Below are positions 25,960 to 33,886 of a DNA stretch of 64,000 bases, piece after piece. A program made the translations under genes and the position numbers. This DNA is from Desulfotomaculum copahuensis (lineage in GTDB: Bacteria; Bacillota; Desulfotomaculia; Desulfotomaculales; Desulfovirgulaceae). Under the pieces are notes generated by a model. The model was not told the DNA's origin. It worked only from the letters and a program-made list of their open reading frames with translations, and made no database searches. Numbering within the stretch: position 1 is the first letter of the stretch; each line of letters begins with the position of its first letter. The stretch covers positions 62,001-126,000 of the forward strand of contig NZ_LYVF01000137.1 of the NCBI RefSeq assembly GCF_001655685.1, in the 5' to 3' direction.

Positions 25960-27938
25960 AAAGAAAACTGCACATTTTTATGGTTATCATCGCCCTGGCT
26001 TTTTTGCTGATCTCCCTGCATCTGGCCCAGGTGCAGCTGTTGCAAAACGGACGCTACCGCATGCTGGCCAGGCAGAACTACATGCGCATGATCCCCATCC
26101 AGGCGCCCCGGGGCCGCATTTACGACCGTACCGGGGTCGAGCTGGTAGGCAGCCAGGCTGCTTTTAACATTGATCTTTTTTACACCGATATGCAGAACAA
26201 AGACAAGGAGATTGCGTACATCAGCAGCCTGCTGGGCATCAGTCCGTCCCAGATTCAGGACACCATCAAAAAATACAAAGATGCCGGTCAGCTGTACCTG
26301 CCCATCCCCTTGGTACAGGATGCGGATCAGGCCACCGTGACCAAAGTGGAAGAAAACAAGATGAACCTGCCCGGAGTTTACGTGGATGCAGTCCCGCAGC
26401 GCAATTACCCTTACGGCGGCCTGCTGGCCCAGACGCTGGGCTATGTACAGCAGATCACTCCCCAGGAGTTGGCCGCCCACAAGGATGACGGCTACCAGAT
26501 GAACTCGCTTTTTGGACAGACCGGTCTGGAAAATGAATATGAAAGCTACCTGCGCGGACAGGACGGGGCGCGGGAAATCGCCGTGGACTCCCTGGGCCGG
26601 CCCATTCACGATCAGGGCGTGAAACCGCCGGTGCCCGGCGACAACCTGCAGTTGACCATCTCGAAAAAGCTTCAGCAGACTGCGGAACAATCGCTGATCA
26701 ACGCCGTCCAGCAGGCCCGGGCCAGCGGCCGCACCGACTCCATGGGCGGCGCGGCCGTAGTGGAAGACGTGCATACGGGGCAGATCCTGGCCATGGCCAG
26801 CGTACCCACCTTCAATCCGGGCGATTTCGCCAGAGGACTGTCGCCCCAGGAAGCACAGCAAATATTCAACGGACCGGCGCATCCTTTCTTAAACCGGGCG
26901 CTGTCCGCCTATGCCCCCGGTTCCACCTTCAAAATGGTGGTGGCCGCGGCGGCGTTGGAAGCAAAGGTGATCACCCCTGACACACTGATTGACGACCCCG
27001 GCTACTTCCAGTTGGGAAACCACATTTTTCACAACTGGGCCAGCTACGGTTTCGGTCTGATCAATGTCGTCAAGGCGCTGCAGGTCTCCAACGACACGTT
27101 TTTCTACAAGGTTGGCCACATGCTCGGCTGGCAGCCGATCGCCCATTGGGCCGGGGAATTCGGACTGGGGCAAAAAACAGGCATTGATTTGCCCGGGGAA
27201 ACTACCGGAACACTGCCCACACCGCAGTACAAAAAGAATATGGTGGAGAGCTTCCTGAAAGCCATGAATAACGGACGGATCAAGGCAATTGTGGACAAGT
27301 ACAACCAGCAAATCAACAAAACTGCTGATAAAGCACAAAAGGACGAACTGGCAAACGAGCGCGATAACGAGGTGGCGAGGTTAATAGAACAAATTAATGC
27401 CAGTCACAGCTGGGATATCAACTGGCAGGAGTTTGACACAATCAACATGTCAATCGGTCAAGGATACAATCTGTATACTCCCTTGCAAATGGCCGACTAC
27501 GTTTCCACCATCGCCAACGGGGGCACGTTATACCGCCCTTACCTGGTACAAAAAATAACATCGCCGGACGGGCAGACGGTTAAAACCTTCACTCCCCAGG
27601 CTGTCCGGCGCGTGCCTGTATCAGCCCAAACTCTGGATGTAATTCATCAGGGCATGTCCCTGGTTACCCAGGGAACCGGCACCGGGGCGGCAGTCTTTGC
27701 CGGTTTTCCAATTCCGGTGGCCGGCAAGACGGGCACCGCCGAAGTAGCCGGTCACAACAACCATGCCTGGTTCGTCTGCTATGCCCCGGCCGATCACCCG
27801 CAAGTGGCTGTGGCGGTGCTTGTGGAGCACGGCTGGGAGGGCGCCGTGGCGGCTGCCCCGGTGGCCAAGGATATTCTGTCGGCCTACTTCAACCTTGATC
27901 AGACCCAGGGACAAAACCAAAATCAGCCGAAACATTGA
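25938..27938 (+). CDS. Penicillin-binding protein 2 (class B transpeptidase)
   Basis: A 666-residue class B PBP. A transmembrane anchor (about 10-31) is followed by the dimerisation region (APRGRIYDRTGVEL) and the transpeptidase domain with SxxK at about Ser329 (PGSTFK), SxN (SND) and KTG at about Lys597. It cross-links cell-wall peptides in elongation or spore envelope synthesis. Between about residues 438 and 495 there is a charged, helix-rich insertion (IKAIVDKYNQQINKTADK and onward), where ordinary PBP2 has only a short loop; I suspect this is a lineage trait in this family. It starts inside the end of the preceding gene. Confidence 0.93.
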   Translation: MGQNSALKRKLHIFMVIIALAFLLISLHLAQVQLLQNGRYRMLARQNYMRMIPIQAPRGRIYDRTGVELVGSQAAFNIDLFYTDMQNKDKEIAYISSLLGISPSQIQDTIKKYKDAGQLYLPIPLVQDADQATVTKVEENKMNLPGVYVDAVPQRNYPYGGLLAQTLGYVQQITPQELAAHKDDGYQMNSLFGQTGLENEYESYLRGQDGAREIAVDSLGRPIHDQGVKPPVPGDNLQLTISKKLQQTAEQSLINAVQQARASGRTDSMGGAAVVEDVHTGQILAMASVPTFNPGDFARGLSPQEAQQIFNGPAHPFLNRALSAYAPGSTFKMVVAAAALEAKVITPDTLIDDPGYFQLGNHIFHNWASYGFGLINVVKALQVSNDTFFYKVGHMLGWQPIAHWAGEFGLGQKTGIDLPGETTGTLPTPQYKKNMVESFLKAMNNGRIKAIVDKYNQQINKTADKAQKDELANERDNEVARLIEQINASHSWDINWQEFDTINMSIGQGYNLYTPLQMADYVSTIANGGTLYRPYLVQKITSPDGQTVKTFTPQAVRRVPVSAQTLDVIHQGMSLVTQGTGTGAAVFAGFPIPVAGKTGTAEVAGHNNHAWFVCYAPADHPQVAVAVLVEHGWEGAVAAAPVAKDILSAYFNLDQTQGQNQNQPKH

Positions 27939-28062
27939 TGAATTAACCAAAGATACGTTGATAAAACCCATTTTTGCCGAATAAAGTATTTAGCCCCACC
28001 CTCATTCAGGAAAAATTCCCCTGCAGGTGAGGCCCGTGTCAGAACAACATTCCCATGTTTTT

Positions 28063-28087
28063 TACCATATCTCTCCGGGATATGGTA
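28063..28087. repeat. 9-bp hairpin TACCATATC
   Basis: TACCATATC (28063-28071) pairs with 28079-28087 across a seven-base loop. A run of six T lies just before it on the plus strand, so it does not work as an intrinsic terminator in either direction as read. Its position is at the edge of the AT-rich insertion. Confidence 0.5.
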
Positions 28088-28125
28088 TCTGTTTCCAATA
28101 GGTGATACGCCAAGACCTACTTTAA

Positions 28126-28329
28126 TCACAAGTGGGGCGACACCGGTAAACTCTTTATATGCTCAAAATTCACGACCTCGATTTTTACCGGGCTAATCCT
28201 CAGGGTTATGTGATCAATGCCTACTTGAATATGGGCTCCGGTATAATGTCTCACCTCAAGCATGAGCTCATAAACCTGTTCACCGGTGAGCCTTCGGAGA
28301 AAGCAATTGCGCACACCATCAGTCCTCAT
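28126..28329 (-). CDS. Possible short protein downstream of the AT-rich gene
   Basis: A 67-codon frame with plausible secondary structure (GEQVYELMLEVRHYTGAHIQVGIDHI, quoted in part), following the AT-rich gene on the same strand. It has no good ribosome binding site and no recognised domain. It may be a short gene or a fragment of something larger brought in with the island. Kept at low confidence. Confidence 0.25.
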   Translation of the reverse strand: MRTDGVRNCFLRRLTGEQVYELMLEVRHYTGAHIQVGIDHITLRISPVKIEVVNFEHIKSLPVSPHL

Positions 28330-28355
28330 ATAGCCATGGCTTTGATCTCAATTTA

Positions 28356-29486
28356 TTAAATATGTTTCGCTTTTCTTTTCTTTATACAGTCCCACCCACT
28401 TGCTACCTTTCTTGCTACAAGTTCCGAATGTTTATCATGATCATAAACAGCCCAGAAGGCAAAACCTCTGACTACGAAACTATAAGATACAGTTTTAACT
28501 GTATCATTGGGGCCTTTCTCCTTTCCTTGTCCTTCAACCCTGGTATTACCCGAAGTATCAATAACTCCGCTCTTAAGAATTCTGGATTCCTCCCATTTAA
28601 GCGCCTTTTCAATCATGTTTTCTACATCCGGCTTGAGTGGATCATTTTTAAAATAAACTAGCCATCTCTCCGCATACACCACTCCAACCATCTGATAGCT
28701 ACTGTCGTATCCGCCCTTTTCAGGATTTACGCCATTTTTAAGCTGAAGCTTAATTCCATCTTTAATTAACTTGCGTGACTCTTCAGTTAGTTTATTGTCA
28801 TTCGTAAGCTTCCCTGCAAGACCCAACGCAGCCGCATCTAAATATTTTCTGTGTGTATAAGGCGCATCATTTCTTAACCCTTTAGACAACACATCGGGCT
28901 CCATCATCCATTTGGCTGCCTTATGAACTAATGGTATATAATAATTGATTCTATCTTTATATTTTTCTTTGAAATTTGATTCTTCAAGACATAATATTGA
29001 ACGGGATACAGCTTCTACAAAAAATGATGTACTGTGAAAAGCATCACTCGTTCCCAAAAAGCTTCCATCATTTCCTTGATGCTTGAAACCCCAATTAAAC
29101 ATCTTCAATCCAGCATCTATAGCTTTTGTATCGCCTTTAATAATTCCTCCGACAACTGCATCTTCTCCATATCTTTGCTCTTCAATATACCACTTATTTC
29201 CTAATCCTTTTTCCCAATTACTATTTACTCCTAGTGCTGCACCATCTTCACTCATGCTTTTTATTATTCCGGATGGTTTTTTATACAAAATTTCAGGTAT
29301 AATACTATTTCTTTCAATATCCAACTCATTATAATCTGAAATATGATTTTCAGATGATTTTTGAGGGTTAACATCCTTAGTCCTTGCCATAACTAAATAT
29401 GATGTCAATGCAATAAATATTAATAATGCACATACACTTGGCATTATTTTTACAGATTTTATCTTAAACAATTCTATTATAGCCAT
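28356..29486 (-). CDS. Secreted or membrane-anchored alpha/alpha-toroid-like protein (transferred gene)
   Basis: A 376-residue protein with an N-terminal hydrophobic segment (about 14-33) that anchors or exports it, and a helical body with repeated alpha-helical pairs (for example NWGFKHQGNDGSFLGTSDAFH and AERWLVYF) like the alpha/alpha barrels of glycoside hydrolases and polysaccharide lyases. Catalytic residues cannot be assigned. The DNA is markedly AT-rich, with Lys, Asn and Ile codons ending in A or T, unlike all neighbours, which points to horizontal transfer. The start is ATG 29486 with AAAGGAT two bases upstream. Genes on both sides belong to the normal GC class. The substrate is unknown. 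Confidence 0.6.
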   Translation of the reverse strand: MAIIELFKIKSVKIMPSVCALLIFIALTSYLVMARTKDVNPQKSSENHISDYNELDIERNSIIPEILYKKPSGIIKSMSEDGAALGVNSNWEKGLGNKWYIEEQRYGEDAVVGGIIKGDTKAIDAGLKMFNWGFKHQGNDGSFLGTSDAFHSTSFFVEAVSRSILCLEESNFKEKYKDRINYYIPLVHKAAKWMMEPDVLSKGLRNDAPYTHRKYLDAAALGLAGKLTNDNKLTEESRKLIKDGIKLQLKNGVNPEKGGYDSSYQMVGVVYAERWLVYFKNDPLKPDVENMIEKALKWEESRILKSGVIDTSGNTRVEGQGKEKGPNDTVKTVSYSFVVRGFAFWAVYDHDKHSELVARKVASGWDCIKKRKAKHI

Positions 29487-29595
29487 ATCCTTTCCGATTC
29501 GACTTGTTCGATCTTTCCGGCCCGGTATTCATGCGTGTTTAAAGGTTTTTAGCCCGCTTTGCTTTGGCAATCACCGATTGCACTGTCGGTTTGCA

Positions 29596-30003
29596 TCAGC
29601 GGCCGGCCGGGTTTTTGGTCAGGCACTGTTTGCCCGTGTTGGCCCCGGTATGTTTCTGGATATCGGCCAGGGTCGAGCAGCAACCCTGCTCAATATGGCC
29701 CTGTATCTCCCAGTCCGTCACTCCGGCGCAATAGCAGACCGGCACCGGTCCGGTATGCTCCTTGAACCAGACGGGCACTTTGAGTTCTTCGGCCGCAATT
29801 ACATTTTCACTGTTGTAATAGGCCACCGGGCAATACGGCGTGGTGCAAAGATGAAATCCTTCCCCCGTAGCCTGCAGCAGTTGCTCATCCTTCACCAGGG
29901 CGGCCACGGTCACCTGTTTCACCGGCAGTCCGGGCCGGCGGCATTGCGGACAGGGCATTCCCGCGGCGCCGGACGGACTGACGCCGCAAATTTCATTAGA
30001 CAT
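29596..30003 (-). CDS. CopZ N-terminal-type zinc/[2Fe-2S] protein
   Basis: A 135-residue Cys-rich protein. The first half has CPQC at about residues 18-21 and HLCTTPYC around 52-59, as in the zinc ribbon of CopZ N-terminal domains. The second half has CYCAGVTDWEIQGHI, GCCSTL and KQC, fitting the [2Fe-2S] part. In Archaeoglobus CopZ this module sits before the copper-binding domain; here the copper domain is missing. It may deliver electrons or act in metal homeostasis. The start is ATG 30003 after AAAGGTGA. No copper ATPase is next to it. Confidence 0.7.
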   Translation of the reverse strand: MSNEICGVSPSGAAGMPCPQCRRPGLPVKQVTVAALVKDEQLLQATGEGFHLCTTPYCPVAYYNSENVIAAEELKVPVWFKEHTGPVPVCYCAGVTDWEIQGHIEQGCCSTLADIQKHTGANTGKQCLTKNPAGR

Positions 30004-30040
30004 GTAAATCACCTTTCTTCCGTGTAATTTTTTTGTGCAG

Positions 30041-30073
30041 GCCCCCGCCTTCATTCGCTTGAAAGGCGGGGGC
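30041..30073. repeat. GC-rich hairpin between the flotillin cluster and the CopZ-like gene
   Basis: GCCCCCGCCTT (30041-30051) pairs completely with 30063-30073. There is no T-tract, so it is an imperfect terminator candidate for the flotillin-side transcript. Confidence 0.45.
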
Positions 30074-30219
30074 TTCCCGGTTCATTCGGTCTTAAGATAC
30101 GGGCCTTTCGGAGAGTCATGTTACGGCGGCAGAAAATCAATCGGCGCCATTTTTTACTTTTCCCAAAGTGTGAGTCCAGTCGCTTCCAGTCCCGCTGAAA
30201 AGCTAAAATTTACCCGCCC

Positions 30220-30873
30220 TTACCTGCGGCCGGCCCGCCGGCCGCCCCGCGGACCCAGCATTTCGGACAATACCACCGCAGCCGCCAGGTTGCCCGGGGA
30301 AAGGAGTCTGCGTACATCCCCGCAAGCCCCCGGCGAAACCTCTGGACAGGTTTCCCGGTCCGGCGGGGCGGTAGTTGCGGCGAACATGCCGTCCGCCTGG
30401 CGCTCCGGTATGTAATCCGACCGCAAAGGATCTGCCGTCACTTCCCCGCCTCTTCGGCCGTCCCGGACGTTTTGCGGCATCCCGTCCGTGGCCGGCTCAT
30501 CTTTCCGGTAACGGCGCGGCTGGGTTGTAGCGGCTGGCTTTTCCCCCCGGCGGGCTGTCGCGCCTCCCGGCCGGGAAGTGCGTTCAGAGGCCGGCCCGGA
30601 CGTGCTCCAGGGGCCGGCCACCGGACGGCCGTCTGCCGCATACCCGTCATCCACCCCACTGCGGCGGCCGGAGGCGGGCCGGTCCATTTCCGGCACCCGC
30701 TCACCCCTTTGACTCCAGGGTCCGGGTACAGAACGATCATCATTTTCATCCCCGGAACGCGGCCGGGGAAGCGGATTGCCCGGCCGGGGCAACTGCTGCC
30801 GTCCGGTACGCCCCGCTTTGGCAATTTGACTGAAGATGAAAATCAACAGCAACAATAACCAGATGAATTTCAT
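30220..30873 (-). CDS. Membrane-anchored, mostly disordered protein next to floA
   Basis: A 217-residue protein with one N-terminal transmembrane segment (WLLLLLIFIFSQIA, residues 4-17) and a long Pro/Arg/Gly/Asp/Ser-rich region without predicted fold. A short ordered helix (LSPGNLAAAVVLSEMLG) ends before a basic tail. It starts 24 bases after floA stops, so it is in the same transcript. It could be a substrate, scaffold or adaptor of flotillin rafts. I do not recognise a family. Confidence 0.6.
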   Translation of the reverse strand: MKFIWLLLLLIFIFSQIAKAGRTGRQQLPRPGNPLPRPRSGDENDDRSVPGPWSQRGERVPEMDRPASGRRSGVDDGYAADGRPVAGPWSTSGPASERTSRPGGATARRGEKPAATTQPRRYRKDEPATDGMPQNVRDGRRGGEVTADPLRSDYIPERQADGMFAATTAPPDRETCPEVSPGACGDVRRLLSPGNLAAAVVLSEMLGPRGGRRAGRR

Positions 30874-30897
30874 TCCGGTCGCACCTCTTTTCGGGCT

Positions 30898-31923
30898 CTA
30901 TTTGCCCCCGTGCTGTTCCCCCCGCTGCCCGCCGCCGGGGGCGCCGCCGCCTGCGCCGGCGATGCCCTCGCGCATGCGGGTGTCAGCCAGCAGGTTCTGC
31001 ATGTTGTAGTAATCCATCACGCCCAGCTTGCCCTGGCGCAGCGCCTCGGCCATCGCCCGGGGCACTTCTGCTTCAGCCTCCACCACCCGGGCGCGCATTT
31101 CCTCCACCCCGGCTTTCATCTCCTGCTCTTTGGCCACGGCCATGGCCCGCCGCTCCTCCGCCTTGGCCTGGGCGATGCGCTTGTCGGCCTCGGCCTGGTC
31201 GGTCTGTAACTGGGCGCCGATGTTCCGACCCACATCCACATCGGCGATGTCGATGGAAAGGATCTCAAAGGCGGTGCCGGCATCCAGGCCTTTTTCCAGC
31301 ACAGTGCGCGAAATGGAGTCCGGGTTTTCCAGCACCTGCTTGTGGCTGGAAGAAGAACCGACAGTGGTGACCACGCCCTCGCCCACCCGGGCGAGCACCG
31401 TTTCCTCGCCGGCGCCGCCCACCAGGCGATCGATGTTGGCCCGCACGGTCACCCGGGCCACTACTTTGACTTCAATGCCATCCTTGGCCACGGCGGAAAC
31501 CAGCGGTGTCTGGATCACCTTGGGATTGACACTCATCTGCACCGCTTCCAGCACATTGCGGCCGGCCAGGTCGATAGCCGCCGCCCGCTCGAAGGCCAGA
31601 GGGATGTCCGCACGCTCGGCGGCAATCAGGGCGTCGATCACTCGGTCCACGTTGCCTCCGGCCAGGTAGTGCGCTTCCAGCTGGTTCACCGTTACGTTCA
31701 AGCCGGCCTTGTCCGCTTTGATCAGCGGGCCGACTATCCGCACCGGCGGCACACGGCGCAGACGCATGCCGATCAAGGTGAAAATGCCGATGTGCACCCC
31801 GGCCGCCAGGGCAGAAATCCACAGTCCGACCGGAATAAAGCTGAAGATGATCGCCAGGCCGACCAAAATGAGCACAATCAGAATGAGTGAAGAAAGACCG
31901 ACCAGTGTACCGACCAATGACAA
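30898..31923 (-). CDS. floA: Flotillin-like protein FloA
   Basis: A 341-residue FloA (YqfA). It has an N-terminal hydrophobic hairpin (about 5-45), the SPFH-like core ([33 protein letters not shown], quoted in part), the [21 protein letters not shown] coiled-coil region and a Gly/Gln tail. It forms raft-like membrane domains that host signalling and secretion complexes. The start is TTG 31923, with GGGAGGTG. nfeD is upstream by about 290 bases, and a promoter lies between, so the pair may be expressed separately. The usual FloA-NfeD partnership fits. Confidence 0.93.
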   Translation of the reverse strand: MSLVGTLVGLSSLILIVLILVGLAIIFSFIPVGLWISALAAGVHIGIFTLIGMRLRRVPPVRIVGPLIKADKAGLNVTVNQLEAHYLAGGNVDRVIDALIAAERADIPLAFERAAAIDLAGRNVLEAVQMSVNPKVIQTPLVSAVAKDGIEVKVVARVTVRANIDRLVGGAGEETVLARVGEGVVTTVGSSSSHKQVLENPDSISRTVLEKGLDAGTAFEILSIDIADVDVGRNIGAQLQTDQAEADKRIAQAKAEERRAMAVAKEQEMKAGVEEMRARVVEAEAEVPRAMAEALRQGKLGVMDYYNMQNLLADTRMREGIAGAGGGAPGGGQRGEQHGGK

Positions 31924-32053
31924 GAATAGACACCTCCCAATTTGATTACAGGTTGCAGGATGCCGGCGGCAATATACCTGCATACCTGCTCAACGTATAA
32001 ACATTGTTTTCCGCTATGAATTACCTACCATTATGCCCATAGCAATACCGTAA

Positions 32054-32082
32054 AATAGACCAGAACGCCATTGGCATGTCAA
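32054..32082 (-). promoter_or_regulatory. Candidate promoter of floA
   Basis: On the minus strand: -35 TTGACA (32082-32077), 17-base spacer, -10 TCTATT (32059-32054), about 130 bases upstream of floA. The -35 is perfect, the -10 moderate. Confidence 0.5.
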
Positions 32083-32215
32083 CGTCAATGTTTCTGCCGC
32101 ATTAAAAAATAAAAGCGCGTATTACCCGTTTGCCTGTATATACGGCACTGAATGGAAACCTTGATAACACCGCAAATTGACACCACGCCTTCAGCCCTGT
32201 TAAAGGCAGATGCCC

Positions 32216-32716
32216 CTACACCGCACTTGCCCGGCGCACCACCACCCGCACTCCCTCCACCCTGACCACCTTGATAGCGGCGCCGGTCGGAATAAATTCC
32301 CCGGTGGTAATCACGTCCAGGCGCTGGCCGGCCACTTCCGCCGTACCGGAAGGACGCAGGGGAGTTACAGCCACCCCGGTGAGATCCACCAAATGCACCA
32401 GATCCACCTGCCCGGTCACGTAACCGGCCTCTTTATGCTGCCTGGTACCCAGGGCCAGGCGCTGCCAGAGTTTGAAGCGGGCAAAAAAACGCACGCCCAG
32501 TACAAAGATTACCACGGTTGCCGCCAGGGCAATCACCAGCGCCGCCGTGGCCCGGGTGAAATCCACCGCCAGCAGCAGCACACCCCAGGCCACCAGGAGC
32601 AACCCGAGCATACCGGCCACGCCAACCCCCGGAATAACGAAGATCTCCAGCATCAGTGCGACAATGCCCAGAAGGAAAGCCAGCACGGCCAGCCAGGTCA
32701 ACATCTGCTGGGACAT
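32216..32716 (-). CDS. NfeD family protein, short form
   Basis: A 166-residue protein with two or three transmembrane segments in the first 80 residues (LAVLAFLLGIVALMLEIFVI and others) and a C-terminal OB-fold domain (GLTGVAVTPLRPSGTAEVAGQRLDV-like region, here in DLTGVAVTPLRPSGTAEV). It lacks the ClpP-like protease part, so it is the short type that pairs with FloA in membrane rafts. The start is ATG 32716 in a T-poor context. Confidence 0.9.
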   Translation of the reverse strand: MSQQMLTWLAVLAFLLGIVALMLEIFVIPGVGVAGMLGLLLVAWGVLLLAVDFTRATAALVIALAATVVIFVLGVRFFARFKLWQRLALGTRQHKEAGYVTGQVDLVHLVDLTGVAVTPLRPSGTAEVAGQRLDVITTGEFIPTGAAIKVVRVEGVRVVVRRASAV

Positions 32717-33161
32717 GGCAAGATATTCACCCCCTTAATAAATACCCCTTCCAACCTTCCAAGAGTATTAAACAACACGGTCCCTAAGCCAAAGCCGGTG
32801 CGGCAAATAATGCCGCCAACCGGTTTTGCCTACCAGTTATTATATGCCGGCTTGATCGCACGCACAAGATGAGCACATGAGTTTGCAGGCAATATTTTAA
32901 AAAGGAGATAGTGAGGGACAAACCCAAGCAGCCGCTTCCAGGGTGACCGTGAAGATTTTGCCAACAGATATGTCAATGCAATCAGAGGTACGCCCTGTCC
33001 GAGTAATATTTGCAACATCAAGCGCAGCAAGATAAACATGCATTCGCCATGGAAAACCACCATGATATTTCTGCAGGCGTCTGTAAAATAAAAACGCCCG
33101 GTGAAGAAAAATGTTTTCTTCACCGGGCGTCATTGTCTATATAACCCGGCCGGCTGGGGAA
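32717..33161. other. Intergenic region between rpsU and nfeD
   Basis: Contains the strong rpsU terminator (33086-33130). The rest has a weak frame (up to 97 codons, minus strand) whose first codons come from the terminator stem, so I do not accept it. Nothing else stands out. Confidence 0.5.
33086..33130 (-). terminator. Strong terminator of rpsU
   Basis: ACGCCCGGTGAAGAAAA (33094-33110) pairs perfectly with 33114-33130, loop ATG, followed on the minus strand by TTTTATTTT. It ends the long lepA-to-rpsU block. Confidence 0.93.
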
Positions 33162-33338
33162 TTAACGGAACTTGCGTCTTCTAGCCGCTTCGGATTTTTT
33201 CTTGCGCTTTACACTGGGTTTTTCATAATGTTCATGTTTTCTGGCCTCTGCTAATACTCCCGCCTTCTGGCAGGTCCGTTTAAAACGGCGGAGGGCGCTG
33301 TCCAGGGTTTCATTCTTGCCTACACGCACTTCTGCCAC
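33162..33338 (-). CDS. rpsU: 30S ribosomal protein S21
   Basis: A 58-residue S21 starting at GTG 33338 after a GGAGGGAGGG ribosome binding site: [20 protein letters not shown], ending with the Lys/Arg-rich [14 protein letters not shown]. It is a small ribosomal subunit protein near the mRNA exit. It is the last gene of the conserved block, as in Bacillus. A strong terminator follows. Confidence 0.96.
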   Translation of the reverse strand: MAEVRVGKNETLDSALRRFKRTCQKAGVLAEARKHEHYEKPSVKRKKKSEAARRRKFR

Positions 33339-33454
33339 TGCTCTTTCCCTCCCTCCGCCAGGCCGTCAAGCTTAATCATACGGATGATACAGCCTCCAGC
33401 TTTAAATTGCGAACACCATATTATTATACTGTGAGCCGGCGTCACCGTCAATAA

Positions 33455-33799
33455 CTAACCCGGAGGCCATTGAAACGGCCGGCCGCCCAAAAGGTGGTAG
33501 TGAAGGTGAAAAACCAGCTGGCCCGCATCCTCCTTACAGTTGCTGACCAGGCGAAAACCTTTCTCCTCCAGGCCCAGTTTGGCGGCCACCCGGGCCGCGG
33601 CCTGCTGCAAACGGCCCAGCGCGGCTTCATCCTCATCTTTTATATCAAAGAACGTCGGGATATGCCTTTTGGGGATCAATACAAGGTGGATCGGCGCCGC
33701 CGGGTGGATGTCTTCAAAGGCCATTACGTAATCGTCCTCATAGACAACTTCGGCGGGAATTTCTTTGCTTGCAATTTTGCAAAAAATACAATCCTGCAT
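33455..33799 (-). CDS. HIT family protein (HinT type)
   Basis: A 114-residue protein with CIFCKIASKEIPAEVVYED at the start and the triad motif HLHYHLLGG near the C-terminus, where the middle His attacks phosphoramidate bonds of adenosine derivatives. FEDIHPAAPIHLVLIPK is also typical of HinT-type HIT proteins. The start is ATG 33799, with GGAGGTGG just upstream. It lies between mtaB and rpsU. Confidence 0.95.
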   Translation of the reverse strand: MQDCIFCKIASKEIPAEVVYEDDYVMAFEDIHPAAPIHLVLIPKRHIPTFFDIKDEDEAALGRLQQAAARVAAKLGLEEKGFRLVSNCKEDAGQLVFHLHYHLLGGRPFQWPPG

Positions 33800-33886
33800 T
33801 GTAACCACCTCCCCCCTTGCCTTAAAGGAAACACCACGGCAGTTTTATTTTATTCAACACCGGCGGAATTAAATCCTGCCGCGGAT

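Larger units (their letters stand above)
27939..28355. other. Gene-poor interval downstream of pbp2
   Basis: A 417-base interval between pbp2 and the AT-rich gene. It contains a 9-bp hairpin at 28063-28087 and an uncertain 67-codon frame at 28126-28329. I see no terminator for pbp2 and no end repeats or attachment site. Confidence 0.4.

Noticed and set aside
32830-33123. A 97-codon membrane-like frame after rpsU
   Set aside because: Its first residues come from the rpsU terminator stem, and no ribosome binding site is seen.
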